The notes: a model not told the origin generated them from the letters alone. A stretch of DNA of 64,000 nt from Pseudisothecium myosuroides (GCA_951799445.1 OX637287.1:36237724-36301723), one strand, 5' to 3'. Shown: positions 12,910 through 25,900, counted from the stretch's first letter. Translations and numbers: made by a program.

Positions 12910-14266
12910 TCAAGGAACGCCGACAATGGAATGTGCAGGGGAATGCCCCGGCTCGCCCTGCAACAAACTCGAATGCGTCGTACCAGTGGAATCATGAGCG
13001 CCCGCGTCCACCCGGAATCCATAGCCATTCCGCGCGGCAGGCGCAAACGTAAGCAGGAACGAGATCACCACACTTACAAGAAGCGGCACCGACTTCACCA
13101 CCGTCGTGCTCAAGTGCTTGAAGTAACAGCTTGACACGGGATCCGTGAGTAACGACAGCGCAGCGAAAGCCGCCAAGGACATCACCGCGTTCACAAAATC
13201 AAATCCCCGAAGCTTGTAATTATTCCCCCTCGAAGTGTAATAGGCGCCCTCGACTCCGGGCATGCCCGCCCCCTGGAAGGCGGGGCTCCATAGCCCCTTG
13301 GTCGTCACGAGCCCGTAGTGCACCTTACACAATATCCATTAAATCATAGTTACGAAGAACGGAAAGTTTCTATTTTAATGTCAATGCTTTCTTCTATCGT
13401 TTTTCAATTACATCTGAGAGGTTACAGCTCAAGAAAACAGGATGTTGAAAAAGAACAGAAAAAAATGCAACACTAGTTAGCAAACGCCCTTCACAAAACT
13501 TGGATATGGAATATTTGATCGATGTTGTTGTCACAATTTTGTCACAATTGCCTGAAATGTGATGCACAAGTCATTCTTCCTTTAAAGAACTAAAACTGCC
13601 TTTAATTTCATTAAAAATGCCGGTATTCCGCGACTTTGGCACTTTCAGAACGCGCGGCCTGAAATATAAATCTATACAAATCTATGCTTGTTCTGTCCTA
13701 ATTTGTAGAGCTCTTGTAGACTTGTGTCAAAAATTTTGCGCCGGAGTCGCGCCAATCGAACGAGGTTAACGATTACAGGATTTGTACTGCTGCACAAATT
13801 TTTGCCATTTTAATGGAAGTTCGCATACCTTGCCCGTGCTCGAAATCTTCACGCTGTCCGTGAAGCTCGAGATCGCGATGATAACTCCAAAGACGCCGAG
13901 CAGCGTCCCGGTCACGATTTTCTCCGTGGATCCGCAGTGGCCGTTGTTCGTGGCGAGTGGCGCAATGATCTGGAACGTCATGAAGGTGCTGGTCGGAAGG
14001 AGGTTGGCAAGCTGCGTGAGGAAGTCTTTCGCCGTTTTATTGGAAGTGGCGCCGACGCTGCGGGCGCTTGATGAGCTTGACATGCCCATGCACTTTCTGA
14101 TGAGTGGAATGATCTCTTGGATTAAATCGTACACCTTCTGGATAACGTCTAACCACGACCCGGAGTCGTCGTCTGAGCTCCTCCGAGTCCTCCTCCTTTT
14201 CACGGTGCTAGAAGCTGCAGCAGCATCCTCTGCCGCAGCTGTACTCAAAGGTGTTTCCGAGCTCAT
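12910..14266 (-). CDS. DMP: DUF679 domain membrane protein (DMP family)
   Basis: There are two exons, 14266-13829 and 13323-12910, joined at GGCAAG|GTATGC ... GTGTAAG|GTGCAC in phase 0. The product is about 283 residues. After a polar, Ser/Arg-rich N-terminus comes the family signature: LLPTSTFMTFQIIAPLATN, then NGHC, then SSFTDSVK. Exon 2 continues with VHYGLVTTKGLW, LRGFDFVNAVMSLAAFAALS and SVPLLVSVVISFLLTF. Four hydrophobic segments are visible, which is normal for the family. The N-terminal extension is longer than in most members I recall. DMP proteins are small plant endomembrane proteins; some flowering-plant members act in sperm cells at fertilisation and their loss gives haploid induction. 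Which branch this one belongs to cannot be told here. The intron (13324-13828) contains part of a dispersed repeat also found near 17.5 kb. Confidence 0.92.
13617..13760 (+). repeat. Dispersed repeat, copy 1 (in the DMP intron)
   Basis: This segment (TTCCGCGACTTTGGCA ... CCTGAAATATAAATCTATA ... TTGTAGAGCTCT ... CGCGCCAATC) has a diverged same-strand relative at about 17,545-17,690. The order of the shared blocks is kept. The element type is unknown. Confidence 0.5.
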
Positions 14267-14410
14267 GTCCGCTTAATTACGATCTACAAATTTAGACCTG
14301 ACACATTTCATCCAGCAAAGACGAGATCAAAGGAGTAAACATGCATCAAAATCACCGCAAGTAGATTAAGACTAAAAACAGCATCACTACCTAGTTCAAT
14401 TCGATTCGGA

Positions 14411-14960
14411 CGAAATTGATGGCCGGCCACGATGAGCGCATTACCAGAGTTTGCATAATCCAGGATTATTTCAATAGGTTTCAACGAAAGGAAACTTGAA
14501 TTGTATTGCTGTAATCAACTCAAACGTCACAGAACACTACGAAATCGGAATACATGAAAAGACTTGATTCAACCGAAATTGATGGCCTGTGATGATGAGA
14601 GCAATATCAGAGCAGGCATTATCTATTAAAACTAGATCAATTAAGAACGCAAACGTGCTTGAATTGAATCGCTGCAATCCGCAAATTCAAGTGGAGCCTA
14701 TGAATTGCAAGGCCCCTGATAAGGTTTGATTCAACCGAAATTGATGGCCTCTGACGATGAGAGCATTATCAGAACAAGCATTATCTATCAAAACTAGATC
14801 AATTAAGAACGCAAACGTGAATTGAATCGCTGCAATCCGCGAATTCAAATGGAGCCTACTATATGAATTGCAAGGCCCCTGATAAGGCGGTTTGATTCAG
14901 CCGAAATTAATTGCGATGAGAGCATTACCAGGAGCAAACGAGAGAGAGAATGGCAATTGC
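14411..14960 (+). repeat. Tandem repeat of about 163 bp upstream of DMP
   Basis: The phrase CCGAAATTGATGGCC recurs near 14411, 14574 and 14735, with a degenerate copy near 14902. Each is followed by a GATGAGAGCA/TTATCAGA block. The later units also share ACTAGATCAATTAAGAACGC and TGCAAGGCCCCTGATAAGG. The array starts about 150 bp upstream of the DMP start codon, so it probably lies in or next to that promoter. Confidence 0.7.
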
Positions 14961-17900
14961 AACGTGACTGAAGAAGGTGCAGTACAGTTTTTATGAAGGA
15001 TTAGGAATTTATACAATGCGGGGATGCGAATTGAAGACTAAAGAGGATTGAGGGTGGAGAATCAGGGACCATGCCTTCGAGAGGGTCTTGACTGCCGTGT
15101 ACGCAACTCTTCATTCGTCCAAGAGGACGACATTCATCCAATCATTTGAAACAATGTTGAAGTCACCGAACCTCATATCGAAGTTCAATTAGTTTTTTGA
15201 TTTCAAAGGAGTTTGAATTAGATTGCTTTGGATAACATTTATAGAAATACGTATTTGGTACACTTGGAATCAAAAATCATTATAATTGAACAGTATTTCA
15301 TAATCAAATTTGGATGTTTCAGGTTCAAATGTTCACACCTCAATCAATTTTTCATTAGAAAATTTTAGCAGATGAACAGTTTTGGGTATCAGGGTTCCCA
15401 ATTGTCTGAATTGACTGAAATTGTTAATATGTGGCATCAAGTTTAAGTTTTGTGAGTACCCTAAACCCCAATAGATCTTTTGGGCATTTTGGATTTCAAC
15501 TATGGCATATTTCAATAACATTAGCGCAGTTTCAGTTGCCCCAATTTCAGCCTTAGATCTATATCACTCCTAGTTCTTATAACTGTAGGCACACTTGTTG
15601 ACACTGACAGGCCACCGTTCGGTTCAAGTCTCACCAGCTCAAAGACTTGAGAAGTGGGGCTTCTTGGCTAAGATTATTTAAAAGTTAATGGGATGAATTC
15701 ATGCGTCAGGGACCTTGAACGTGGTTAAAGTTAACGTAACATCACAATGCTGGATTTACACAATATTTCTTGTTCAGCTACTTGGTTAGTGCATCAGCAA
15801 GCTACAATAATTTAGTATATGTAACTCTTCTCATATTAACCCTCCCTATCATTTTCATTGCCACATGAAGCAATAAGGTCGGTTGGAAAGGAGAAGGGTT
15901 TAAGTTAGAGGCATAATTCTATCCTTCCCGAGAGTTTTAGATCGTCAAGCTTTGGCAGCTTGGAGGAGAGGGTTATGTCACATATGTGTGTTAGTGTCAC
16001 GTTTCCTTCCATTTGAATAGTCACATATTCGTCTTCACACATTTTCATCCCAAATTTGGAAGTAGTCGTGAGTATAAAATCCAGTTTTGACAAACTAAAG
16101 AAATACTATTTTTCTTATGCAACAGGGGTGTTGTTGCAACGGTTGTAATATTAGTATTAGACCTAATGCAGAAAGATTAGCTGGGTAGGTGCCACCATCC
16201 ACACATAAGTTCCGCTGGGGCTTTGGAAGGAATATGGGGAACCTGGCAAACCATTGGCAATCAACTTGTAGTGCACAATACTCCAGCTGTGCTGACTGGA
16301 CTCCAAAGCAAGCTTCGAAGTTGCTCACGTACTAAACATGACGCCATTAGGTCGGGTCACCGTGTCGTATTGATCTTTGTCTCGATGTCTTCAAAATCAT
16401 CAAGGGAGAACACCTTCCTTTACATCTTGCTTGGAGTATGCATAATTATAAATCTGATTTAATCTGCCAACAGTAAGAAATTCCTCTTTGGTGTACTCAG
16501 CGTTTTCGATTCTCTCAAGGAAACAACGTAACTGTTGAACTTCTCTCAATTTGGATGTTACAAACACAGTGATTAATTGCAGTTCTGATCATAAGCTTGC
16601 ATCCCTCTGCCTATTCTGATGAATTCCTGTGTCTGGCATTTTCCATTAGGGAGTCATGGTTGTGTACTACCCCATTCTCCTACTCCCCTTATTGATGGAT
16701 GGAGGTAGTGGTAGAATTCTCTGCTTCGAACTTCCAACAAATTGGTTGAATTTAAAATATATTGGACACTGGAGGTGACAATGGGAAACAAAGAAATTGC
16801 AATGAGGTGACTACGTGGGAGGTGAATATATATAATTTGTGTGAAATTCATCTCCTGATGTCAATGCAACTCAAATTAAAAGAGGTGGTCTTCCATGCGT
16901 TGTCGTTCAGTCGTCAATACGCTAAGCAAATTCTTCAGGGGCTGTCAGTAGTCTTGTGCTGATGCTACTCACAAGGTGTCTGAACTCAATGTTACTCTCA
17001 GACTTCGAATTTGAGCTTAGCAGTGATTGAAAATTGCAGATTCTACCATGAAAGTACTGAAGTAGCAGTTCCAACACACTCTCCTGTTGCTATGACAGCT
17101 ACATGGCGTACAGCGTTTGGAAAGAGGAGAGTCTCAGTCTCCCGGCCATTAACCAGTTACTCCGTATCTAGTTTACAGACATCATGCTTGACCTATTTCC
17201 AGAGTGTCACTAACTTGCACATATTCAGCAATAATCTAAGGCACATTTGACACAGGAATCATCGCGTTAGTCGCAGCTTATAGAGAGGTCCAATTGAACC
17301 TGAAGAGAGCTTGAGAATTTAGGAAAGAATGCTCTCTCAAAGGAGGAGGTGGCCTATATTCTTCAGTCTTCACTGGTGTTTTGAAGACCCCTGCAGACTA
17401 GTTCATAATGTTATGATTGCAAAATTCGCAGGCCCTGTTCACTGCTTAATGATGTTTGCACGTCTCTGTAGCAATCAATTCCTTCGGAACCCTAAACTGC
17501 AAAATCTGTGTCGAACACTAAAATGAAGTTCAATTTCGGTGAATTGGCGGAGTTCCACGATTCTGGCAAGTTTCAGGGTGCACAACCTGAAACAAAAATC
17601 TATAGCCGGCTTCGTTTTACTTTGTAGAGCTCTGAGCAAATGAATATCACGCCCAAAATCGCACCAATTTCATGACATTGACGACGGATTAGTAATACGC
17701 ATTGCTTCCCAACTTTGTTCGCCGTTGACACATTAAGAGTTCGTGCCGACATAGGTCAAGATCCATGATGCTTTCAAATGAGATGTACAGTACAGTGCGA
17801 GACGAAGGCCTTCAATTGATAGGCACTGAACATCGTTGCCAAACCCCTAAATAATTCACAATAATTTCACAGAAGCTCATAATTACAAAAATAAAAAGTT

Positions 17901-18178
17901 TGTTAAAACTCGAGCAGAAGCCTTTCAAATCACAAATTTAAAGGTTGACACAACTACATATCACTCCAGCTCCACACTGAAAGCACCAGTTGTAAACCGA
18001 TCGATGGCACGAGTCGACTATGCGGCTATTCATCTAAATACTGCCAGTATCAAGAATGTAATGATGTACCCATCCCATCAACTTCGTATAGGTTGACAGA
18101 AACGAAAACAAAACTTGAAAACAAAATCTTAGCATAAGGTTTTTTGAGGCGACAGCTTTGCCGTCAATCTCTGATCTT
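14961..18178. other. Intergenic region, no firm gene
   Basis: Only short frames occur. Minus-strand frames at 15905-16328 (for example LPKLDDLKLSGRIELCL) have a faint leucine-rich flavour, but nothing supports a gene. The second copy of the dispersed repeat lies at about 17,545-17,690. From about 17.7 kb the sequence belongs to the LOR duplication block. Confidence 0.4.
17545..17690 (+). repeat. Dispersed repeat, copy 2
   Basis: This matches the segment in the DMP intron at 13,617-13,760. Shared blocks are TTCCACGATTCTGGCA, CCTGAAACAAAAATCTATA, TTTGTAGAGCTCT and CGCACCAAT, in the same order and strand. Confidence 0.5.
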
Positions 18179-19650
18179 TTATGTGCCACCGCCGCCGCCG
18201 GCGCCGCCGGCGCTTCCTCGGTGGTGGTGACTATGGACGTAGAGTTTGTCCATGATGACGATGAGGGAGAAGATGAAGGCTGTATCTACGCCCGGCTGCA
18301 CCAGCACGTGGAAAATGCTCTTCTGAGTCAAGATGTTCTTCAACGATGCTTCACGTACCACCTGCTCCATCAATTGATTTGTCAAACATGTTTTAAGTCC
18401 ATTCCAAATTCCACTATATCTGAATAATTTCTAATCATCATCTCTTAAAACATTAGCTTGAAAAATGTTGTGGCAATCATATGTTCTAGCATATCTATGT
18501 TTATTTAAAACCTGAAAGCAATTAGGAATTAATGTTTGTCTCTCAATTCAACTCGAAAATTTAATGCAAACAATGTTCTTGACGTCAAGTTAAATGAGAA
18601 GTTGGGACGAGGCAGGATTAAAGATTCTTTTATGCAACGTACCTCAGCTACTTTTTGCTCGCCGAAGTAGATAATGGATTTCTTACATAGAAACTCGCCT
18701 TTGATGCTGTAGTCCGGGATCTTTCGCTCAGTGTTTGAGGGAAGGAAGATTGCCATCCGTGGCCTAAAACTACAGAATTTTAATTTCTTAAGCGTCCAAA
18801 GTGGTGCTTCTTGGTTGCCAGGTTCAAATGCTCTCCAGGTTCTCTTCCATGTCCATGGCTGCACACATATCAAGTACACTCAACCATTCAGACAGACATA
18901 TCGTAGAAAGCATTGACTTTCATCACACGATTGCCAGATTATATATCAAAAGCATTCATATCTACTTTAATTTTCATGAGTCAAAATAATGAAAAGGTCA
19001 GTTTGAATTCTAATGCACAAATATGAATTGCTTTCTGATACGATAGAGACACAAATAAGCTAAAGCCAATCCCTTCCCTCTAAATTCTCACTCAATTTCT
19101 CAAGATCTGCATTCTTCATGATTGGATTCCCCGAAATTGAAACAGAGACCCTCGTTGAGATTAAGCGAAGAAACTCAAATTTGGAGCATGGTAGCGGAAA
19201 ATGTGCATCCATTGCCAGTTTCCCACTTCTGCACCTCAGCACTACTCTTATTCACACCCAAGCTCTAGATTTGAGTTACCTAGCAAATTCCATGGGTGAA
19301 AGGAGAAGAGTCAGTAGCGAAACTGTTCCCAGTGATTGTGTGAAGATTGATGATGTTTGGAGGAGTGGGATTGACGTTCTCACCTTTTCTTTCATGAAAA
19401 CAATGGGGTTCCCGTCCAAATCCACCAACTCCCGTTTGGGTGCGCAAAAATCCACTCGCTTACCACGAACTCGATAAACCTCTTGACTGTTGGCGTCCGT
19501 GATGGACCAGTCTTTGGTGAAGATGGCATTGTCCAGAGTGAACTGCTGCGCTTTCTGCAAGCAGTACTGTGACCCGACCACCGCCCCTGGTTCCCGGCCC
19601 TGAAGCGGCTCGGTCAGGCCACCGTCATCCTTAATCGGTTTGTAGTCCAT
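18179..19650 (-). CDS. LOR: LURP-one-related protein, copy 1
   Basis: There are three exons, 19650-19384, 18858-18643 and 18361-18179, all joined in phase 0 at good GT-AG sites. The product is about 221 residues. The start is MDYKPIKDDGG. The LOR (tubby-like) domain can be followed as a chain of strands: FTLDNAIFTKDWSITDANSQ, VYRVRGKRV, LVDLDGNPIVFMKEK, then WRAFEPGNQEAPLWTLKK. Next come IFLPSN and DYSIKGEFL. It ends in the hydrophobic C-terminal helix typical of the fold (TAFIFSLIVIMDKLY), followed by a His/Gly-rich tail. LOR proteins are widespread in plants; the Arabidopsis founder LURP1 is a pathogen-induced defence gene, and biochemical activity is not established for most. The closest relative in the window is the copy at 24-25.5 kb. 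Confidence 0.85.
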
Positions 19651-20399
19651 CGTGTTGACGACTTATATTGTCGGCAGGAATTCCGTGTTGCACGCCTTGA
19701 ACTTCAATTTCTTCCAGACTGCATTGACACGAGACCAAAGAAACGATGGATTAAATAAATTCCTCTTGCAAACTCGACTGAGCGCAGACACGGACTTGAA
19801 GTTACTTCCGTCGTTGGAGAGAGCACTCTATCGTTGTCACCTACTCAATGAATGAAGTAGGGAACGATTTTCTACATTGCAAATGAATCTTTGTGATTGG
19901 AGACTCATCCTCGATCACGCTGCCTCTAGTTACAAAATTGAGAGAAGATGGTCTGGAGTTTCGAAGTACCCCACACCTCACCCCCCTTCCTATTGATCCT
20001 TCCATTCCAACATTGCAAGCTCTCAACATTCAACAGTTTGCCTCTTAAACTAATCTGCTACCCACTTGAATACGGGATGCAGGCACACACTAGCCGGAAA
20101 ACGAAGTCTGAGAGTAAAGTAGGAGACAGTCGGTGAATCCAAAATTCAAGTACCTACTCCGAATTAAGCCATAGCTAGGTCCTTACCTGTACTCAATCGT
20201 GTTAGCAACAAGTCTCACACCCACTAGCACATCTAAAAAGAAACAGAATTAATTACACATCAAAATCTTTTTTGAAGCAAAAATCAAAGCGCGACGGTCG
20301 TACTCCAGTTCTTTGTCAACTCACCTCAACCTTGCAGCTCAGAAGCAGATTGCTTCAGAAGGTTTGCATTCACAACTAAAGCATTAGCGCAATTCCTTC

Positions 20400-23300
20400 A
20401 GGTGGATTGTATATAATGAAGAGGAAGGACATCAAACCGTGCAACCCACGTCACACGGCGACTACCTTTCCTTCGCAAACTTCGGAGGCGAGGAAAACGT
20501 CAGGCAGATGCCTCCAATCCCTCGGTCAACCCAGTATACGTGTCCAAATCCCGACTGAATTCTTTTCATTATTAATCCCGTGATCCCGACTAATTGGATT
20601 CGAACGTCTCGAAGATACTTTGAAGTGCCGCCAAACGGCGTTTCAGCGGCAAACCGCAGAAGAATGGCACTTGTAAACTGATTTTTGTCGAGGAAATTTA
20701 CTCTAAGACTTCAGGAAGCTTGCAGGAGTGCGGCACTGACTTCTGACGGACCCAACGTGGTTCAGCCGCATGATTTGGGGGGAAAACTTGAATCAGCAGG
20801 CGAGATGCCGAGATGATATTCCAACCTTTGCAACTCCGGAGTTCACGGAGCGGGTGGGTGAAAATCAGAAGCAGAAACTTAATTTCTCAGTGGATTGGGA
20901 AGTTGCAACGTTGGGGCTCCGTCCCGCTATTGGGTTCAGTGAACGTACGTTTGATGTTGGTGTGAGAGGTGCAATGCTTGGCTGGCAGATGTCGATGGAG
21001 GAGTTTCCCTGTTTGTCAGTGTTGGAGAGTCCGTCAGCTTTCACTGTCGCTCTGCCCCTGCCTCCAATTTCTTGACATGTTCGAGGATCCTTGCGTCAGT
21101 GCTTCTCCGAAGCTTTCTGCCTCCGTGTCTGGATTGGACGTGAAACACGGACACAAACGGCGTTGTGAGCGTATTAGTCAGCGTATACGATAAGGTGGGA
21201 ACCCCCCCAAACCGCCACTTTTATTACACTGGTCTAAATTTCGTATTTTCTTGTTGGCAAATGAAAGGAGAAGAATCCAAGTTTCCAACGCACCAGAGAA
21301 CGCAACTTTTGGATATTATATGCAAAAGTTATGAAAGGTCAAAGTTTTTTTGGTAGATGTTCTAAAATTGTTTCTTCAATATAGGTATATATTGATTTTG
21401 GAGATGTATACAGAGTGAAGATGGCGGTTTTAGGTAGGGTGCAATTTTGGGTGTATCTACCTTAACAAATTCTATCAAGTGGGCTTATTAGAGCATCTTC
21501 AATGGATCATTCTAAACTACTTATTGAATATATTGCTTGGTGCAAATTAGAACTTGTGATTACTATCATTGGAAAGGCATTAAGTCTGGTTGCGTTTTTT
21601 TTGGACCACTATAACTTTTGCTAAAACTTTTGATTTATAGGTTCAATGCCAAAACCAAAAAAAATCCTTCCTAGATGTCCTGATTGTAATTGTATCCCTT
21701 ATTTTTCAGAAATTAAAAAAAATTAATTTATATTTAAAATTCAACTTTGTTAATTTGTCACACTTTGACGTTTAGGGGGTTTTAGTACTATTGAGCCGTT
21801 TAAATTAATGATTTTTAGTTGAAATTTCTATGATATATTCCCCTAGTAGGTAGACATATTCCTACCCAAAGATCATTTAAAAATACATTATTTTATATCC
21901 TCCACAATTGTGCAAATAGGCCTCCTTTGTGCGCGCACTTCTAAATACTAGAGATGGTTTTGACTTCATTTTTTTGGTCAAATCTCATCACCAAGAAGTC
22001 CTCCCAAATGGCCAATTTTTAGTTTTGTTCAAAATTGTTTTTCCTATTTTCTACAAATTAAAATGTTGAAGGATGTATTTCCCTCTTCCCTAGAATAGTC
22101 TACAGAATTTTCCCAAAAAATACATCCTTCTCTTATATGCAATCTTCTCTTATTTTCTAAACAAGATAATTCACACTAACTATATACAAGATACATATAG
22201 ATAGAGAGTGAGATTAGATCCTTGAATTTGAAGGTGGATTGAACTTGTACTTTGAAGAGCAAATGTAGAGGCTTGGACTAAGACTAGTTGTAGTAGATCG
22301 TGATTCAACTCCTATATGTGATACTAAAATAAAAAAAGACATTTCTTTATGGGATTCCTTGTAGGGATTTATATGAAGGTAATTATCAATCAAGCCTACA
22401 TCAAATTAGTACGTCTTTCAAGATTAGAATATTGTATTTTGATTATTTTAGTACAATAATCATATTGCATATCAAGAACTAAAAGGGCCCTTGCAAGATT
22501 ACCTCGGTATGTTATGTATAGTGAATAGTTATAAATTTGTTTTTCTTGGTAGAAGCACGATATACCCCCTTGAATGTAAGTAGGCCAATCAAATTATCCA
22601 ATTTTGATCATCCATCTACAACATATCTTAAAAATAATAAACTTCATCCAAATATTGGTGAGTCTCATATTTCTTAGAGATGGATTCTTTAGAAGAAACC
22701 CGATTGGTCTAAACAAAAGATGTGGGTTGAAATTTGTTGAGAACCATGTTTCCAACGCAAAATTCTTGGAATTCAGCGTTGGAAATATGATTCTCAACAA
22801 ATTTCATCCCACATCTTTTGTTTATACCAATGCATGTTTCTTCTAGTGATTTGACAATTTTATCCACTATTTTTTGCTTTTTTTCTAGTGTACAATTTTC
22901 ATAAGGAACATTTTTAGTATCCCCTATAGGCACCGTATTTGAAATCCTTTGCTACAACTACCTTTTTAGGAGTTCAAAATATTAGTAATATGCAAATTTC
23001 ATTTGTTTAAACATTTTACAATCTCATATATTGTAAAATTTCTAAAGTATCTAAAATATACAAACTCTAGGAATGACTGAATTCTATGAATAGAATTCAT
23101 TGCTTTGGAGACCGACAACTTGCAAGGCTTATATGTCCAACCTCACGATACCCTTGACAATATGAAACAATTGCATCTTATAAGATCTACCAAATATTAG
23201 GTGGAAATAACATTGAAATGTAAAATGTGTCAATGTGCTGTAAAGTCAACCAATTTGGATTGCACATGGGGGATTTGGGGAGAATTAGTGAAAATACGTA

Positions 23301-23600
23301 TAAAGAAAATCCAATGATCTTCTTCATTAATAGGGAATTCCAAACAACTTTGTTTGTTAAAATGAAGAAATTCCTCCAAAGAAACCCAACATTTTTTTTT
23401 CGTTCAAGAATTCTTTGAAGATCAACTCCACATAGACATTACAAGACCGGAGAACATAAGAACTGCCCAAAACCATCAGGGACAAACTACAGAATCTCCA
23501 AATGTCATAGGAATTCCAAACAAGTCCGCTGTGATATTTTGAGCGATAATTCACGAAGTAACTTGTTTACCTTCGACGCATTAGAGTATTGAGCCAACAG
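20400..23600. other. Region between the LOR copies, no firm gene
   Basis: An open frame at 20770-21075 (101 codons) has no recognisable motif and may be chance. From about 21.2 kb the sequence turns AT-rich. A strong hairpin lies at 22692-22843 (listed separately). This block separates the two halves of the LOR duplication. Confidence 0.4.
22692..22843. repeat. 152-nt near-perfect foldback (hairpin)
   Basis: The left arm GAAGAAACCCGATTGGTCTA continues into AAACAAAAGATGTGGG, TTGAAATTTGTTGAGAA and TTTCCAACGC. It is mirrored by the right arm ending CATCTTTTGTTTATACCAAT, then GTTTCTTC. The stem is about 63 bp with few mismatches; the loop is near AATTCTTGGAATTC. The hairpin is flanked by TA on both sides, as expected for a Tc1/mariner- or Stowaway-type MITE. 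A small-RNA precursor is the alternative. Confidence 0.72.
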
Positions 23601-25900
23601 TTAGGTCATGATTCATGATGCTTTCAAACCACATCAAACGAAACGTAGACCTTCATATGATTGCCACTGAAACACCGTTGCCAAATTCCTAAATTTCACA
23701 GAAACTCACTGGAAGAACAAAACTTGAAGCTCGAGCAGAAGCCTTCTGAGTCACAAATCTAAAGGATGCTTCCACTCCATACCACTGCAGCAAAGCTCCA
23801 CAGTGACAGTACCAGCTGCAAATCTATCTATGGCAAATCTATCTATGAGTCTGGGTGTGCAAATTTTCAACTAAGGACTGTCAGTAGCAGGAATAATGTG
23901 GCAAGACTGTCTTCTTGCTGTCACGGTCATATAGATTTACAGAAATGGAAGCCTAAACTTCAAAAAAATCCGCATAATATTTCTCTACTTTTAGCATAAG
24001 AAACTCTTGCTGATACAAAGCTATATTGGAGAGATAAGTTAGAGAGGAAGAGAGAGATTTGATGTCAATTGCTCATCACTTATCAGCCGCCCCCACCTTG
24101 GTTAACATTGTTATGGATGTACAGTTTGTCCATGATGACGATGAGAGAGAAGATGAAGGCCGTGTCTACGCCCGGCTGCACCAGCACGTGGAAAATGCTC
24201 TTCGATGCCAAGAGGTTCTTCAACGATGCTTCTCGCACCACCTGCACGATCCAACAAGTGCAGCAGAGAAGATTAATAAACTCTAATTGCAGCTCAAGAC
24301 AGGTTTGATGAAGACTTGCTAAATATTTTCCCCGTGCTTAACATCTTTACTACCACTAGCTTGAAAAAATTGCGGAATTATATACAAAAGAACACCAAAA
24401 CCTAATAGGCATTCAGGAATCAAGTTTTTTCGTCTCGCAATTCAACTCGTGAATGTGATGTTATCGTCGTTCTCGCAGTCAGGTTAAATGAGGAGTTGAG
24501 ACGAGGCGAGTGAAGTACCTCAGCCACTTTTTGTTCGCCGAAGAAGATCGTGCACTTCTTACATAACCAGTCGCCTTTGATGGTGTAGTCCGGAATCTCT
24601 CGCTCCCTGTTTGAGGGAAGAAATATTTGCAGCCGTGGCCCCCTGCTGCAGGAGTTTGATTTCCTAATCGTCCAAAGCGGCTGTTCTTGATTGCCAGGAT
24701 CAAACGCTCTCCAAGTGGAATTCCACGACCATTGCTGCGCGCATATCAAGTACGATCAGCAATTCAAACATACTTAATCCTAGAGGCACTCTCATCTCAT
24801 GCTTGTCGGAATTATTGATTTTAGTGCAGTTGTGGAAGATTTCAGTGAGTCTTAATCAATGAAAAGATATGCGCAACCATCGGAAATTCTAGCACACAGA
24901 TTTGGATTATACTCTGACGAAACAGAGATCGGAGCTTTCTATAAGTTATAATCATTTCCCTCTTCCTAGAACTTTTCTATTCTGAAACAAAATTTCTTCA
25001 CCACTGGTTCACTCAAGATTGTAACATGGCATCCTCATAGAGATTATGCTCAGTAACCCGAATTTGGATCATGGTATGCCACTAACTTGTGCTACTTGGC
25101 ATGTGCTATTTCCCATAACCTAGCTCTACTTTCGAGTAGCTTAATACATAAAGAAGGGGGCTCTCGCCCCCCGCCCCGCGCCCTTCACTGGGTTTCACAA
25201 GCTTAATACATAACATTTGTGAAAGGAGAAGATCGAATCAGTCAGCCAGTAGAGGTAAACGTGAAGATTGACAATCTTACCTTTTCTTCCAATATAACAA
25301 TGGTGTTCCCGTCCATACCCACCAACTCCCGCTTGGCTTTGCCCCACTCCACTCGCTTACCACGAACTCGGAAAACTTCTTGCCCGTTCGCATTCGTGAT
25401 GGACCAGCCTTTGGTGAAGACGGCATTCTTCAGAGAGAATTGCTCCGCTTTCTGTAGGCAGTACTGTGCCCCAACCACCGCACCAGGTTTCCGGCCCTGA
25501 AGCGGCTCCCTCAGGCCACCGTCATTCATAATCGGTTTATAATCAATCGCACGTATTGATGATGGAGAATTGTTGGTACTAGAGCTTCAGTGTTGCAAGC
25601 TGTACACTTCACGAGCGCTTTGCTTTCTTCTAGACTGCACGGTGCTTGTAGCAAAAACGTAGCTGCAAAACGTTGCTAAACCCTTCAAATTCTAGTCATG
25701 GTACTCCAGTGCATCGTCCACTCACCTCGATCTTGAAGGCTTTGACCACTTGAAGTTTCACCTCGATCTTCAAGTTTCACATCCATTAAACCCAAATCGT
25801 TACTAGTCCTCAGCGTCCTTCAGAGTTAAGGAAAGAGAGAGCTCCGCAGCCGAAGCCGTGCAATACAAGCCATGAACGAGGAAAATGTCATGTAAGTTAC
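23600..25900. repeat. Segmental duplication carrying the second LOR gene
   Basis: This block is a diverged copy of about 17.7-20.4 kb. Similarity is not limited to exons. The 3' flank shares CATGATGCTTTCAAA, then GACCTTCA, GCCACTGAAACA and CCGTTGCCAAA, and then CTCGAGCAGAAGCCTT. The copies are in the same orientation, about 6 kb apart, so a tandem duplication later opened by inserted DNA is likely. Confidence 0.65.
24083..25529 (-). CDS. LOR: LURP-one-related protein, copy 2 (shifted start)
   Basis: There are three exons, 25529-25281, 24734-24519 and 24241-24083, with the same phases as copy 1. The product is about 207 residues. The same LOR strand order is visible: AEQFSLKNAVFTKGWSITNA, VFRVRGKRV, LVGMDGNTIVILEEK, WRAFDPGNQEQPLWTIRK, IFLPSN and DYTIKGDWL. 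It has the same terminal helix, TAFIFSLIVIMDKLY. The codon that aligns with the ATG of copy 1 is ATT here, so the homologous N-terminus (DYKPI) is no longer opened. The next in-frame ATG, six codons on (MNDGGLREPL), keeps the whole domain. The tail is shorter than in copy 1 and ends in a Gly run. It is probably still functional, as exons and splice sites are intact. Confidence 0.8.

Noticed and set aside
12563..12997. Plus-strand 144-codon frame
   Set aside because: It overlaps the DMP exon on the other strand and has no domain.
15905..16328. Leucine-rich resistance-gene remnant
   Set aside because: Too short and ambiguous; no NB-ARC motif or repeated LRR spacing.
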